Origin: Caldifarciminota bacterium UBA2202
Lineage (GTDB): Bacteria > Hydrothermota > 32-111
NCBI GenBank assembly: GCA_002327905.1
Contig: DCUY01000054.1
Location: 350-13,975, forward strand
Direction of reading: 5' to 3'
DNA: 13,626 nt
Shown here: positions 1 to 7,200 of the stretch, piece after piece
How positions within the stretch are numbered: the first letter of the stretch is position 1
Layout of the letters: each line of letters opens with the position of its first letter
Notes under the pieces: model-generated
The model's database searches: none
What the model was told of the DNA's origin: nothing
The model's input: the letters and a program-made list of their open reading frames with translations, nothing else
Program-made: the position numbers and the translations under genes

Positions 1-48
1 CGCTTAGAGGTATGAGAGAAAAGCAAGACGCTCGGAATGACAGACTTT

Positions 49-80
49 GTGAGCTGGTAAGCTGGTTAGCTCGTGAGCTG
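49..80. repeat. Degenerate 8-nt tandem repeat, four units
   Basis: Four consecutive 8-nt units read GTGAGCTG, GTAAGCTG, GTTAGCTC and GTGAGCTG. They lie in the gene-free stretch 1-118. Just upstream, positions 30-43 (GCTCGGAATGACAG) resemble the CTCGGAATGACAG-type intergenic repeats seen in many bacterial genomes. No coding role is visible, and no confident promoter was found in 1-118. A slippage-prone intergenic repeat is the simplest reading. Confidence 0.6.
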
Positions 81-161
81 AAAAAGACAATTCGAATGCA
101 GATAAGGATGTTGATTTTTTGATTGTTAATTGGACTATATTCATAAAAAAAGGGAGAAATA

Positions 162-481
162 ATGAAAAAAGTGACCTATTTTATGAAGAGAATCTTGTGA
201 GCCCTTCGGTAAAAGTCTTTGCAGTCTCTCTCCTTTCGCGGATAAATCTAAAATCGAATCTCATTTCGCGCCGTATAATCCTCATGTCTCCAGTCAAAAC
301 ATCTATGACAATTCCCGTCTCCATATTTGATTCTTCAGGAAGAATAGTGAAAAACTTCAATGTCTCCTTTAAGACAAAAGAAGAAACAATCGACGCATCA
401 AGCTTTTCGTCAGGCATTTATTTTCTTCAGATAGGCAATTCAGGCAGAAAGATGCGGAAATTGACTATTCTGAAACAGTGA
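162..481 (+). pseudogene. Decayed gene for a secreted protein with a type IX sorting-like C-terminal domain
   Basis: A ribosome-binding site (AGGGAG, 151-156) precedes an ATG at 162 that gives MKKVTYFMKRIL, like the start of a signal peptide, then a TGA at 198. Sorting-domain-like sequence follows in other frames. The SPFADKSKIE stretch, resembling the NPF-D-KSKIEF start of such domains, is in the frame of position 229. The rest of the domain (VSIFDSSGR, SSGIYFLQI, RKLTILK) is in the frame that ends at 481. The family normally sits at the C terminus of long secreted proteins, where it acts as a secretion and anchoring signal. Here the N-terminal start and the C-terminal end lie within 320 bp, with at least two frame changes and no passenger domain. 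I read it as an internally deleted, frameshifted relic. The open frame can be extended back to a TTG at 119, but that has no good ribosome site. A sequencing-error explanation is possible for the frameshifts but not for the missing body. Confidence 0.6.
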
Positions 482-500
482 CATCCCATATCGGATTATA

Positions 501-528
501 TTGACTAATGCCATTTAAACAATATAAT
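501..528 (+). promoter_or_regulatory. Sigma-70-type promoter for the 142-residue membrane protein gene
   Basis: TTGACT (501-506) is separated by 16 nt from a perfect TATAAT (523-528). The predicted start of transcription near 535 lies only about 11 nt upstream of the ATG at 546, so the AAAAGGAG ribosome site would be at the extreme 5' end of the transcript. Confidence 0.6.
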
Positions 529-545
529 GTAATAAAAGGAGTTTT

Positions 546-974
546 ATGAAAAAATATTTAATCTGTTTTTTATTATTGTCTTTTATTCTTTCTTCTTACA
601 GCATATATGCTGAAGAGAAGCCATCCTATACTGATGGACAAAAGCAAGGAGAATCGGAAGCTTCAAGAGCAAGCACAACAACATGGACTCTTATCGGTTG
701 CGGCTCCACATGTTTATTCTCCACTATCGGATGCCTTGGTTCTACTGCTTTAGGTTATCTGCTCTCTCCGAGCGCTCCTTTTATTTCTTCAGATAAAGGA
801 GATGAATATGCGCGCGGATTTAAGGATTCATACGCATCCAAAGTAAAACAGAAAAGAGCAACGAGCGCTTGTGTTGGCGGCTCCATAATGACTCTTCTCC
901 AGATTCTTTTTGCTATACCTGTTTATCTTATCTGGGGAGCATCAATTATTGCTTTGTTTAATTCTCTGAATTAA
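546..974 (+). CDS. Small exported membrane protein, unknown function
   Basis: The 142-residue product begins with a clear Sec signal peptide (residues 1-22, likely cleaved after SIYA). A polar DGQKQGESEAS segment follows, then a hydrophobic Cys/Gly-rich segment (about 46-72), a second polar stretch with DEYARGFKDSYASKVKQKR (85-104), and a final membrane segment (about 112-137). The layout (exported, DG-x-x-GE-A repeat, Gly-rich membrane span, Y-x-x-GF-x-D-Y motif) resembles small uncharacterised membrane proteins I associate with FCB and candidate-phylum genomes, but I cannot name a family. Start: ATG with AAAAGGAG 5 nt upstream and a promoter at 501-528. yajC begins 44 nt after the stop, so read-through into the next operon is possible. 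Four cysteines (52, 56, 63, 109) lie at membrane borders. Confidence 0.75.
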   Translation: MKKYLICFLLLSFILSSYSIYAEEKPSYTDGQKQGESEASRASTTTWTLIGCGSTCLFSTIGCLGSTALGYLLSPSAPFISSDKGDEYARGFKDSYASKVKQKRATSACVGGSIMTLLQILFAIPVYLIWGASIIALFNSLN

Positions 975-1018
975 TAAATGAAATTTTGCAGTTTAAACAA
1001 TAAACAAATGGAGTACAC

Positions 1019-1345
1019 ATGTTAGTAAAAATGCTTCTTTTCGCGCAGGCGACAGCGCCTCATCAGAACCCTCTCATATCGCTTCTTCCGATAGTGATTA
1101 TGTTCGTAGCACTCTATTTCCTCTTCATCATGCCTCAGCAGAAGGCCGACAAGAAACACAAAGAGATGCTCAAATCGCTTGATAAGGGTGCAAAGGTTCT
1201 TCTCTCTTCCGGAATCATAGGAACAATCACAAATGTCAAAGAGGATATACTCGTGATTGAAATAGCCCCTAAGGTTGAAATAAAGGTCATTAAAGGAACA
1301 GTGACAAAAAAATTAGAGGGCGACCAAGACATTAAAGATGCTTGA
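1019..1345 (+). CDS. yajC: Sec translocon accessory subunit YajC
   Basis: YajC is a small inner-membrane protein that associates with SecDF and assists the Sec translocase. The 108-residue product has the family layout: a short periplasmic N terminus, one membrane segment (about residues 18-38, PLISLLPIVIMFVALYFLFI), the conserved IMPQQKADKKHKEM turn into the cytoplasm, then the small conserved domain with LLSSGIIGTITNVKEDILVIEIAPKVEIKVIKGTV. Length matches the family (roughly 85-120). ATG at 1019 has GGAG five nt upstream; an in-frame Met five codons later is an alternative start. The stop overlaps the fmt start by 8 nt, so the two are translationally linked. secD and secF are not in the window. 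Confidence 0.95.
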   Translation: MLVKMLLFAQATAPHQNPLISLLPIVIMFVALYFLFIMPQQKADKKHKEMLKSLDKGAKVLLSSGIIGTITNVKEDILVIEIAPKVEIKVIKGTVTKKLEGDQDIKDA

Positions 1346-2270
1346 TTATGCATTTATTGGAAATGATTCGACATCCCTCCTGTTTCTCTTAAAGGTAATT
1401 GACCGAAAAAAGCCGAAATTCATAATAACAGGAGCGGACAGAATTGAAGGAAGGGGCAGAAGACTGACCCCTTCTTTGCTTTCTGATTATTCAGAGAAGC
1501 TCTCAATACCCTATCTTAAAACAGATGCTCCAAACAGTGAAGAGTTTTTAAAAAGACTTGAAGCATTTGAAAGACCTGATTTTTTTCTTGTCTTTTCATT
1601 CGGTTATTATTTGAAAAAGGCATTCCTTGACTATCCAAAGAGGATGAGCGTGAATATTCATCCCTCTCTTCTTCCTCTTTACAGGGGAGCCGCGCCTCTC
1701 AACAGAGTTATAATGAACAATGAAAAAAAGAGCGGAATTTCATTTTTCAAGATGACATCAAGAATGGATGCGGGGCCGATTATTTCATCAAAAGAATTCA
1801 TTTTGAATGAGAATGAAACATCTATAACCTTAAAAGAGAGGGCCGTAAACGAGGCGGCGAAAATTTTTCTTGATTTCAATTGGGAGAGAGATTTTATTCT
1901 TGAATATCAGAATGAAAACCTCGCTACAACAGCTGAAAAAATAGAAAAAAAGGAATTGATTCTTAATTTGTCTTATGACGCCCTTAAAGTTAAATGCGCG
2001 GTTAACGGACTCTCCGAATACGGTTTGAGAGCGATTCTCAACGGTAAAAGAATAAAAATCCTTAGAGCATCCGTAGAGGATTATATCTCAGAAAAAAATT
2101 CCGGACTCATTGAAATTAAATCGAAAAGGATTATAATGTATTGCAATAAAGGAAGCATCTCTCTTGAAGCGATTCAACCTGAAGGAAAGAAGGAGATGGA
2201 TGCCGAGAGTTTCATTAACGGATATAAAATAAAAAACGGAGACAAAATATGTGCGGAATTTTTGGAGTGA
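1338..2270 (+). CDS. fmt: Methionyl-tRNA formyltransferase
   Basis: Transfers a formyl group from 10-formyltetrahydrofolate to Met-tRNA(fMet), producing the initiator tRNA. The 310-residue length is close to the E. coli enzyme. The catalytic triad falls at the classical positions: Asn106 and His108 in SVNIHPSLLPLYRG, and Asp144 in MTSRMDAGPI. The C-terminal half (about 200-310) corresponds to the tRNA-binding OB-fold domain but is divergent. The N terminus (LDYAFIGNDSTSLLFL) matches the usual Rossmann start, though the basic loop is altered. The start overlaps yajC by 8 nt with no strong ribosome site nearby, so translation probably depends on coupling. The gene overlaps purF by 22 nt. Arginine is encoded by AGA/AGG at 16 of 17 positions, the native pattern against which the cassette downstream stands out. 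Peptide deformylase, a frequent neighbour, is absent. Confidence 0.93.
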   Translation: MLDYAFIGNDSTSLLFLLKVIDRKKPKFIITGADRIEGRGRRLTPSLLSDYSEKLSIPYLKTDAPNSEEFLKRLEAFERPDFFLVFSFGYYLKKAFLDYPKRMSVNIHPSLLPLYRGAAPLNRVIMNNEKKSGISFFKMTSRMDAGPIISSKEFILNENETSITLKERAVNEAAKIFLDFNWERDFILEYQNENLATTAEKIEKKELILNLSYDALKVKCAVNGLSEYGLRAILNGKRIKILRASVEDYISEKNSGLIEIKSKRIIMYCNKGSISLEAIQPEGKKEMDAESFINGYKIKNGDKICAEFLE

Positions 2271-3667
2271 CAGGGTCAAAGAATGCATTCATAGACCTTT
2301 ACAAGGGGCTTAAAATGATTCAGCACCGCGGACAGGATACTTGCGGAATAGTCACTTATGACAATCATTTTAACATTAAGAGGGCAGAGGGGCTTGTCAC
2401 AAACGCATTTGACGAGAATGACATTCACAAACTAACGGGAACCGTGGGAATAGCTCAGGTGAGATACCCGACCATAGGAAAAGGAGGGGTAGAGAATGCT
2501 CAGCCCGTATATACCAACACACCCTACGGAATAGTGATGGCTCACAACGGCAATGTTTCCAATTATTACCAGCTCTATGACAGACTGCATAAAAAATACC
2601 ACAGATACATAAACTCTGATGTTGATGTCCAGATAATTCTAAATACCTTTGCATATCATCTGAGCAGGAAGCAGAATTTTTCCTTTGAATTGCTCTGCGA
2701 CACTGTAAAACAAGTATTCAAAGAGGTAAAAGGAAGCTACTCTGTTATAGCTTATATCGCGGAAAAGGGTTTTGTCGCATTCCGCGACCCGATAGGATTC
2801 CGCCCCTTGGCATTTGGAAGAAAGGACGGACTCACTGCATTCTCATCAGAGTCAGTATCGCTTGAAGCCATCGGTATAACGGATTTTGAAGATGTAAAGC
2901 CGGGTGAAGTGATTTTCATTGATGAAAAGGATATAATGAAGAGAAAACGCCTCATTGTATCAGAGCAGAAGGCATGCATTTTTGAGTGGGTTTATTTTGC
3001 AAGGCCAGATTCAATTATAGATGGAATAGATGTTTATAATGCAAGATACAGATTGGGTGAGAAACTTGCTGATGAGCTTAAAATTCAAAAAAATGAATAT
3101 GATGTAATAATCCCAGTTCCCGACACTGCACGCACTGCCGCTCTTGCATGCGCCACCAGATTGAATATTCCCTACAGAGAGGGACTCATAAAGAACAGGT
3201 ATATAGGAAGAACATTCATAATGCCAGGGCAGAAGAAGAGAATGGATGCAATCAGCGAAAAACTGCATCCTATAAGAATAGAACTTGAAGGAAAGAGAGT
3301 TCTTCTGATAGATGATTCCATAGTCAGAGGAAACACTTCAAAATCAATAGTAAAGCTTGTTCGCGATGCTGGAGCCAAAGAGGTTCATTTTGCAGTTTAC
3401 TCTCCCCCTCTCCGCTATCCATGCTATTTCGGAATAGACATACAGAGGCCGGACGAATTTGTGGCAAACAGATGCGAAAAGAATAAAATCGCAGATGAAA
3501 TAGGAGCTGATTCGCTTTACTATCTCTCTTTGGACGGTCTTATAAAAGGCGTTGGCATTGAAAGAACAAATTTCTGCAACGCCTGCTTCAGCGGAAAGTA
3601 TCCATTAAAAGTCAATAGTATAGATATGGGCAAGATACACGCTGACAGAGGCAGTGCGCATAATTAA
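2249..3667 (+). CDS. purF: Amidophosphoribosyltransferase, iron-sulfur type
   Basis: Catalyses the first committed step of purine synthesis: PRPP plus glutamine gives phosphoribosylamine. The 472-residue protein begins Met-Cys-Gly-Ile-Phe, so removal of Met exposes the catalytic Cys2 of the Ntn-type glutaminase domain (about 1-230). The phosphoribosyltransferase domain carries the PRPP loop VLLIDDSIVRGNT (351-363). Four cysteines (243, 392, 443, 446, the last two as NFCNAC) correspond to the [4Fe-4S] ligands of the Bacillus-type enzyme. That enzyme is made with a short propeptide that this protein lacks. The ATG at 2249 lies inside the end of fmt and has GGAG (2238-2241) upstream, and the Met-Cys start is decisive. 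The next gene starts 29 nt downstream. Regulation by purine nucleotides is expected from the family; no riboswitch is visible, since the 5' side is fully coding. Confidence 0.97.
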   Translation: MCGIFGVTGSKNAFIDLYKGLKMIQHRGQDTCGIVTYDNHFNIKRAEGLVTNAFDENDIHKLTGTVGIAQVRYPTIGKGGVENAQPVYTNTPYGIVMAHNGNVSNYYQLYDRLHKKYHRYINSDVDVQIILNTFAYHLSRKQNFSFELLCDTVKQVFKEVKGSYSVIAYIAEKGFVAFRDPIGFRPLAFGRKDGLTAFSSESVSLEAIGITDFEDVKPGEVIFIDEKDIMKRKRLIVSEQKACIFEWVYFARPDSIIDGIDVYNARYRLGEKLADELKIQKNEYDVIIPVPDTARTAALACATRLNIPYREGLIKNRYIGRTFIMPGQKKRMDAISEKLHPIRIELEGKRVLLIDDSIVRGNTSKSIVKLVRDAGAKEVHFAVYSPPLRYPCYFGIDIQRPDEFVANRCEKNKIADEIGADSLYYLSLDGLIKGVGIERTNFCNACFSGKYPLKVNSIDMGKIHADRGSAHN

Positions 3668-3696
3668 AGAAATCATGGAATTCGAAAAGGCGCTGT

Positions 3697-6600
3697 ATGC
3701 CTCTTCTTGAAATCCTCTGCATTCTGATTAATCTCAATATTATCTCCGACACTCTTCTTCTGAATAACTTTTCCGATTCAATAATGCTTGACAATGCAGT
3801 ATATGATAATTCTATTTTGATTCTTTCAGACGGAGAAATTCTGGAGAAAAATAAAGATTATTATTTTTCAAACGGCATTATAGATTTTTCTAAAGTCTTC
3901 AATCCGCCAATCATAGTAATCTATGAGAAGACAGAGGATAAAATTGCTTATTCATACAAAAAATTTTCACAGGAAAAGGATGAAGAGACAATTCCCGAGT
4001 ATAATGAAATGCCTGCAGATTCAAAAGGCAATGTGGCAATAATCGGAGCAAAATCTTTTCAGATTGTCTCACAGAGCGGGAATCTTTCAATGGACCAGTC
4101 CCTTGATGTCTCTGTGGCAGGCAATATATCTGATGATTGGTCAATAGAAGGAAGAATCTATGACAACACATCAGATATAAATTCAACATCACTCAATTCG
4201 CCTTTAAGCCAGCTTGAAAACATTTTCATATCAGTTTACGGTTTAAAAGGAGAAGGTGTTCTCGGCAGTACATCATTTTCCGGATTTACAAATGAATTTT
4301 CAAGATTCAACAGAGAGATTTTCGGAGTAAAGTTCACTTCAAAAATATTAAATTACCCTTTTTCAATTTCAGCGGCAGGACAGAAGGGAAGAATCGCCTC
4401 CGCATCATTCTACTGCATACAGGGCATACAGGGTCCATATCCATTGACTGAGACTGCCAACCTGTCAATGTATGTAATCGCGCCCCAGAGCGAGAAAATT
4501 TACCTCAACGGAGAGCTTCAAAAGAGCGGAGAGGACAATGATTATACTATTGATTATTATAACGGAGAAATCACATTCACTCTTAAAAGAACTGTGGATG
4601 ACAGGTCTTTCGTCTATGCAGAGTTTCAGACATACGAGGAACTCTCGCCTGTGACAGGATATTTTTTCAAATCGGGAGAAGACACATCGGGATTCTCTGC
4701 GCTTTTCAGCCATGAAGAGCAATCCGCAGTTGACAAAGAGAGTGAAGAGCTGTTGAAGACAATTCCTTCAGACTCATCCGCTTTTCTGCTTGAAGGATTC
4801 ACTTTCGTAGGGATGGGAAACGGAGAGTATCTGCTCAATGATTCCGTATTCGTCTATGCAGGAGAGAAAGGAGGAGATTATACTGTTGATTTTTACTATG
4901 TGGGCTACCAAAAGGGCGATTATGCATACTCTCCGATTATTAATGCCTATGTATATGCAGGAAAAAATTTTGGAAATTATTCGGTTTACAGAACTCTTGA
5001 GCTTCCTTTCTCGACAGATTATTTATCTTTGTCCTTTATCAAAGATACTTATCTCGGAAAATTTTACATTGAGGCATGCGACGGGTTTTATAGAAACAAC
5101 AGATATTCAAATGATAATGCAAGAGAGAGCGGATTGTCTTATAAAGCGAAGTACTTAACAAAGACTATCAGTTTTGGCAGGATAAGCATGAATTTCTCTG
5201 CAGAGCATGCGTCTCGTTCGGATGTTTACAGAAATAAATGGAGCTCAAACGTATCGGGAGAGGAGATATTCTACACCATAGCGAAGAGTATATATGCTGA
5301 AAACGAAACCCGGTTTAAGGAGCATGCGCGTTTTGAGAACATTTTCGATATAGACGGATATTACGGCTTTCTTGATTCTATTGATGATTCATATTACAAA
5401 ATAAGTTCAGATACATTGTTTGAATTATTTTCATCATTTGAGAAAAGAATTACGGGAACTGCGGACACTTCATACTATGATGCTTCCTTGTTGACTGCAG
5501 GAAGAAGATTCTCCCCTTTTGTATTATATGGAATATACGGGAATGAATTCAAATTGAATGAGACCGCTGAAACAAAAGGTGGAGCGGTTTCTTTTAGAAA
5601 TACATCTTTCAGGATGGAGTATGACTTTGAAAAGAGATCTTCCGACTCCATTATCAAATCCAAGGCAAATATTATAAAAGGAGAATTTTCAAAATCATGG
5701 ACTCTCTTCCGAATGTATCTTATGACTGAATACAGAAGAACCGAGAACCTTCTGCTTTCAAAAGATACTGACCAATTCGGACTTAATTCCAACTCATCCC
5801 TGCTTCTCGGACCTCTGCTGTCTGTGAACAATTCTTTGAGAATCACTTCACTCTCAACATATATTGACAGGGACTCTTATGTCTTTGTAGGAGCGGGAAA
5901 GGGAGATTATGTCTATGACGGGGAATCCGGCACATACATATATGACGACATCTACGGCGAGTATGTAAAAATAACGGAGAGGTCAGCCTCTGCCGACCCT
6001 GTATCCGGAAGGGATTTTTCAATAAATCTCAAATCTTTTGTAAAGAAAACAGATATCGCCTTTTCTGCGTCATATCAGGACTTATCAAAGAATTTTTTCA
6101 ATTTTGATTCTTCATCTTTTGTGAGCAGGATATACGACATAAGGGGAAAATTTCTTTACTCTTTTAATTCCAGTTTTAAGATTTTTGACGAGGCGTCACT
6201 CGCAAATGATTTTAGAGAGAATATCTCCGCGTTCAATTCTTTGAAAGAGGAGTTCGGAATAACTGGTGGCGAAGATCCGTTTCCATATACATTAAGCTGT
6301 ATTTTTACGAATGAAGAGCAGAAATATTCAAATGGATTTTATTCTCTCGGGAGCAGAATCATAAGCGCAAAGATCAATCCGTCCCAAAATAGAAGCATGT
6401 ATGACATAACAGTTGATTTCGGATTCTTCGACGGAGAATATGAATATGGCGGCGCATACCCCACTTTGATTGAGGGAAAGACCCTTTCCGGCGATATCAG
6501 GACAACATTGGGCGCAGAGAACGGATTTTCTCTTCTTATAAATCCGTATGTTTCGTACAATGAATATACAAAAGGAGACAGCGGACCTCTGACAATACAC

Positions 6601-6753
6601 TATAAATACCCTGAGGGGATTCTTCTCAAAGGAACAGTATCTGTAATTTATTCAAACGGATTTCTCAATGCGGCTCTGTCCTACATAGGAGAATTTGAAA
6701 AGAGATACGGATTCAGGCAGAGAACAGAGGCAACCCTATCCACCTATTTCTGA
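3697..6753 (+). CDS. Large outer-membrane/surface beta-strand protein (candidate-phylum OMP family)
   Basis: This 1018-residue protein has a weak hydrophobic N terminus (about 1-22) consistent with a short signal sequence. An N-terminal region ends near residue 120, followed by a signature region: SGNLSMDQSLDVSVAGNISDDWSIEGRI (about 127-155), GIQGIQGPYPL (about 238-248) and YLNGELQKSGEDNDYTIDYYNGEITFT (about 269-295). I associate that signature with large surface proteins of Cloacimonadota, KSB1, WOR-3 and relatives, distantly similar to SprA. The remaining two thirds is rich in Tyr/Ser/Phe with alternating strand pattern and G-x-Y-x-Y insertions (FVGAGKGDYVYDG). It ends ...LSTYF, a terminal Phe as in beta-barrel outer-membrane proteins. 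ATG with AAAAGG six nt upstream; no better in-frame start exists before the stop at 3661. It is 29 nt after purF and probably co-transcribed. Function unknown: barrel or secretion component is inference. Its last 18 nt overlap the convergent LEA14-like gene. Confidence 0.75.
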   Translation: MPLLEILCILINLNIISDTLLLNNFSDSIMLDNAVYDNSILILSDGEILEKNKDYYFSNGIIDFSKVFNPPIIVIYEKTEDKIAYSYKKFSQEKDEETIPEYNEMPADSKGNVAIIGAKSFQIVSQSGNLSMDQSLDVSVAGNISDDWSIEGRIYDNTSDINSTSLNSPLSQLENIFISVYGLKGEGVLGSTSFSGFTNEFSRFNREIFGVKFTSKILNYPFSISAAGQKGRIASASFYCIQGIQGPYPLTETANLSMYVIAPQSEKIYLNGELQKSGEDNDYTIDYYNGEITFTLKRTVDDRSFVYAEFQTYEELSPVTGYFFKSGEDTSGFSALFSHEEQSAVDKESEELLKTIPSDSSAFLLEGFTFVGMGNGEYLLNDSVFVYAGEKGGDYTVDFYYVGYQKGDYAYSPIINAYVYAGKNFGNYSVYRTLELPFSTDYLSLSFIKDTYLGKFYIEACDGFYRNNRYSNDNARESGLSYKAKYLTKTISFGRISMNFSAEHASRSDVYRNKWSSNVSGEEIFYTIAKSIYAENETRFKEHARFENIFDIDGYYGFLDSIDDSYYKISSDTLFELFSSFEKRITGTADTSYYDASLLTAGRRFSPFVLYGIYGNEFKLNETAETKGGAVSFRNTSFRMEYDFEKRSSDSIIKSKANIIKGEFSKSWTLFRMYLMTEYRRTENLLLSKDTDQFGLNSNSSLLLGPLLSVNNSLRITSLSTYIDRDSYVFVGAGKGDYVYDGESGTYIYDDIYGEYVKITERSASADPVSGRDFSINLKSFVKKTDIAFSASYQDLSKNFFNFDSSSFVSRIYDIRGKFLYSFNSSFKIFDEASLANDFRENISAFNSLKEEFGITGGEDPFPYTLSCIFTNEEQKYSNGFYSLGSRIISAKINPSQNRSMYDITVDFGFFDGEYEYGGAYPTLIEGKTLSGDIRTTLGAENGFSLLINPYVSYNEYTKGDSGPLTIHYKYPEGILLKGTVSVIYSNGFLNAALSYIGEFEKRYGFRQRTEATLSTYF

Positions 6754-7200
6754 GACCTTCTTCTCTACATTGAAGGGAAAGTTGTAAGTGCCTAATGATG
6801 TCTTGAACCAAACATCTCCCCTTACTTCGATTTTATAATCGATTCCGCCGGACAATTTGGAAATGAAATCAGCAGTCTCTTTGAACCCTATAAATATTTT
6901 AGTTGAGTATAATTTTGATTCTTTTTGTTTTACCTTGAATTCGTCTTCCGACTTGCCTTCAGCAACCTTTATGTCATTCACAAATATCTGATATGATATT
7001 TTTTTTATTGTTACATCCGCTTTATTGGGATTCGACACTTTCATTTTTACGATTACATTCATTCCGGAGAGAGATGGAAACCCGGCTTTTACTGAATCAT
7101 ACTCATAATCAAGGTTTTTTATTGCCTGCATCTGATTTATTATAGCGCAGTTTACATTCAGAATGAGAATAACTGCAAGATATAGGATTTTTGCCTTCAC
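6736..7200 (-). CDS. LEA14-like (water-stress/hypersensitive-response domain) exported protein
   Basis: The 154-residue product has a hydrophobic N terminus (1-17) ending in LNVNC. Cys18 may be a lipid-attachment site, but Asn at -1 and -3 makes the lipobox poor. The remainder fits the LEA type 2 fold: SLSGMNVIVKMKVSNPNKADVTIKKISYQIFVND (about 44-77) carries the N-P-N-K motif that marks this family, followed by amphipathic strands to FPFNVEKKVSEIGG. Family members are small beta-sandwich proteins of unclear role, often in the periplasm. The start is GTG, with GGAGG six nt upstream. It overlaps the malic enzyme stop as GTGA, so it is the third gene of a coupled operon. Its last codons overlap the 3' end of the convergent outer-membrane protein gene by 18 nt, with no terminator between them. 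Confidence 0.8.
   Translation of the reverse strand: MKAKILYLAVILILNVNCAIINQMQAIKNLDYEYDSVKAGFPSLSGMNVIVKMKVSNPNKADVTIKKISYQIFVNDIKVAEGKSEDEFKVKQKESKLYSTKIFIGFKETADFISKLSGGIDYKIEVRGDVWFKTSLGTYNFPFNVEKKVSEIGG

Noticed and set aside
975..1018. Separate promoter for yajC
   Set aside because: No convincing -35/-10 pair at acceptable spacing; read-through from the promoter at 501-528 or an unseen signal is as likely.
3665..3697. Possible terminator or riboswitch between purF and the outer-membrane protein gene
   Set aside because: Only 29 nt with no stem-loop or T-run; best read as an intra-operon gap.
5475..5846. 123-codon minus-strand open frame inside the outer-membrane protein gene
   Set aside because: No ribosome site or recognisable domain; the plus-strand frame is continuous across 1018 codons with a coherent strand pattern.
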